Positions 4,795 to 5,910 of a stretch of 5,910 nucleotides of DNA are shown here, piece after piece. Both the position numbers and the translations under genes were made by a program. The stretch's first letter is position 1; every line of letters begins with the position of its first letter. The notes below the pieces were generated by a model. It was not told the origin of the DNA, did no database searches, and was given only the letters and a program-made list of their open reading frames with translations. The stretch lies in contig JAHEHB010000349.1 of assembly GCA_024644775.1 (NCBI GenBank), positions 1-5,910 of the forward strand. Reading direction: 5' to 3'. The DNA comes from Deltaproteobacteria bacterium. Lineage in GTDB: Bacteria > Desulfobacterota > Desulfobacteria > Desulfobacterales > SURF-15.

Positions 4795-5910
4795 ATGAAT
4801 ATCGTCATGATTATTTTCGACAGTCTCAGGCAGGATCATGTCGGCGCTTATGGGAATGACTGGATTCATACCCCCCATTTGGATGCCTTTGCCAAGGAGT
4901 CTTTACGCTTCAATGGCTGCTATGCAGAGTCTTTACCTACATTGCAAATGCGAAAAGCCCTGCGTACGGGCAAAAGAGGCTATCCTTTTAGAGATCATAA
5001 AAACTATAGGGGCAATGTGGCCATGGCGATGCCCGGCTGGAGCCCCATCGATGATTCAGACGACACCCTCCCGGAGATATTGGGCGACCATGGCTACATG
5101 AACGGTTTTATAACGGATGTTTATCATATGTTCCGGCCGCATAATAACTATCATCGTGGTTTTCATTCCTGGTATTTCTTGCGAGGCCAAGAATCGGATA
5201 TGTTCAAGTGCGGGGGACATCTCTGGCAGGAAGAAATAACCCAACATTACAACGAGGTTACAGGAAAAAATGAAGGGTTTAGGGCATTTGTTGAAAAATA
5301 TAAACGCAATTCGAATTTTCGTCGTACTGAGGAGGATTCTTTTCCGGCCCAACTGTTCCGGGAAGGTGCACGCTGGTTGGAAGAAAATATAGACACTCGG
5401 CGGTTTTTCTTGATGATAGATTGTTTTGACCCCCATGAACCCTGGGACCCGCCAACACATTACCGTAGACTTTACGATCCAGACTCGGACGTGAGAGATC
5501 TTTTGCTCTCCCCATATCATCCCTGGAAAAATGTTATGACCCCGCATGAGCTTAAGCGTTTGCAGGCCAACTACGCCGGTGAAGTTACATTGTGTGATAG
5601 ATGGTTTGGCTATTTTATGGAATTAATGAAAAACTCCGGTCGCCTGGATGATACCATCATATGCGTCATCAGCGATCATGGGCATAACCTAGGCTACGAC
5701 CCGGGTGATAAAGGATATATGAGCAAGCAGGGGCACCCGGCGACACGGGCGGTTATGGATCTGGTTTGCATGATTCGCCACCCAAAAGGGGAGGGGGCAA
5801 ACAAGGTTTATGAGGGCCTCATATACAACATCGATGTCACACGCACCCTGTTAAGCTTAGCAGGAATAAACACTCAAACCCCTATGGACGGACAAGATAT
5901 TTGGCCCTGG
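4795..5910 (+). CDS. Sulfatase-superfamily hydrolase, Thr-type, gene 3 of the tandem set (C-terminus beyond window)
   Basis: Open for 372 codons to the window edge. The start MNIVMIIFDSLRQDHVGAYG is aligned with genes 1 and 2 and has AGGAGAG (4781-4787) about 8 nt upstream. Conserved positions are D9, T49 in P-T-L-Q-M-R53, T107-D-V-Y-H111, CFDPHEPWDPP (H214), SDHGH (D294, H295) and K311. It is more divergent (37 of the first 60 residues identical to gene 2). The Pro after the nucleophile is replaced by Gln (Q51), an extra segment of about 14 residues follows LRTGK (about 61-90, GNVAMAMPGWSPIDDSDD), and the loop after DHGH contains YDPGDKGYMSKQGHP, unlike GEHG in genes 1 and 2. The segment up to D-G-Q-D-I-W-P near the edge is the usual post-catalytic strand; compared with its paralogues roughly 100 residues should follow. 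No signal peptide. Likely a different substrate from genes 1 and 2, or a different step. Confidence 0.92.
   Translation, partial: MNIVMIIFDSLRQDHVGAYGNDWIHTPHLDAFAKESLRFNGCYAESLPTLQMRKALRTGKRGYPFRDHKNYRGNVAMAMPGWSPIDDSDDTLPEILGDHGYMNGFITDVYHMFRPHNNYHRGFHSWYFLRGQESDMFKCGGHLWQEEITQHYNEVTGKNEGFRAFVEKYKRNSNFRRTEEDSFPAQLFREGARWLEENIDTRRFFLMIDCFDPHEPWDPPTHYRRLYDPDSDVRDLLLSPYHPWKNVMTPHELKRLQANYAGEVTLCDRWFGYFMELMKNSGRLDDTIICVISDHGHNLGYDPGDKGYMSKQGHPATRAVMDLVCMIRHPKGEGANKVYEGLIYNIDVTRTLLSLAGINTQTPMDGQDIWPW

Noticed and set aside
4838..5101. Plus-strand 87-codon open frame inside gene 3
   Set aside because: It is out of frame with the conserved hydrolase sequence running through the whole stretch from 4795.
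5056..5547. Minus-strand frames of 163 and 78 codons opposite gene 3
   Set aside because: Antisense shadows of the gene 3 coding frame, with no recognisable domain or start site.

Overview
The window reads as bacterial chromosome of moderate G+C, with strong AAGGAGG-type ribosome binding sites. Gene content (an Old Yellow Enzyme family flavoprotein, an Ada/Ogt-type repair methyltransferase relic and a run of sulfatase-fold hydrolases), plus a GC-rich palindromic intergenic repeat, would fit an environmental anaerobe such as a deltaproteobacterial sulfate reducer. That placement is an impression from protein style only; there is no rRNA or marker gene here.

Layout. Bases 1-175 (minus strand) hold the first 58 codons of an NADH:flavin oxidoreductase. 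Its upstream side (176 to about 540) has a good sigma70-type promoter on the minus strand (TTGACA-16-TAGAAT, 511-538), a perfect 10-bp inverted repeat (288-313) and a 96-codon stop-free stretch in frame with the gene. Bases 763-1211 (plus) hold a broken methylated-DNA-cysteine methyltransferase. Its PCHR active site is intact, but two extra G residues, both in G runs, throw the reading frame. A strong hairpin with a T run at 1366-1411 closes this part.

From 1479 to the right edge all genes are on the plus strand and form a tandem set of three paralogous sulfatase-superfamily hydrolases (1479-2864, 3347-4735, and 4795 to beyond 5910). Genes 1 and 2 are close paralogues of 461 and 462 aa, colinear to about residue 390; gene 3 is more divergent and cut by the window edge. 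Between genes 1 and 2 lie a nested palindromic repeat (2932-3027), a probable terminator (3043-3071) and a fragment (3081-3323) that looks like the C-terminal tail of a fourth, deleted sulfatase. Genes 2 and 3 are 59 bp apart with no visible terminator and are probably co-transcribed.

Main point of interest: in all three hydrolases residue 49, where sulfatases carry the Cys or Ser that is oxidised to formylglycine, is Thr (TMPVR, TLPVR, TLQMR). The Lys of the usual GKWH sulfate-binding motif is also absent. The Asp, Asp-His, DPH and downstream Lys positions are kept, and there is no signal peptide. I infer cytoplasmic metal-dependent hydrolases that do not use formylglycine and so may not be classical sulfatases, for example phosphodiesterase- or phosphonate-ester-type enzymes. 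The substrate cannot be read from the sequence.
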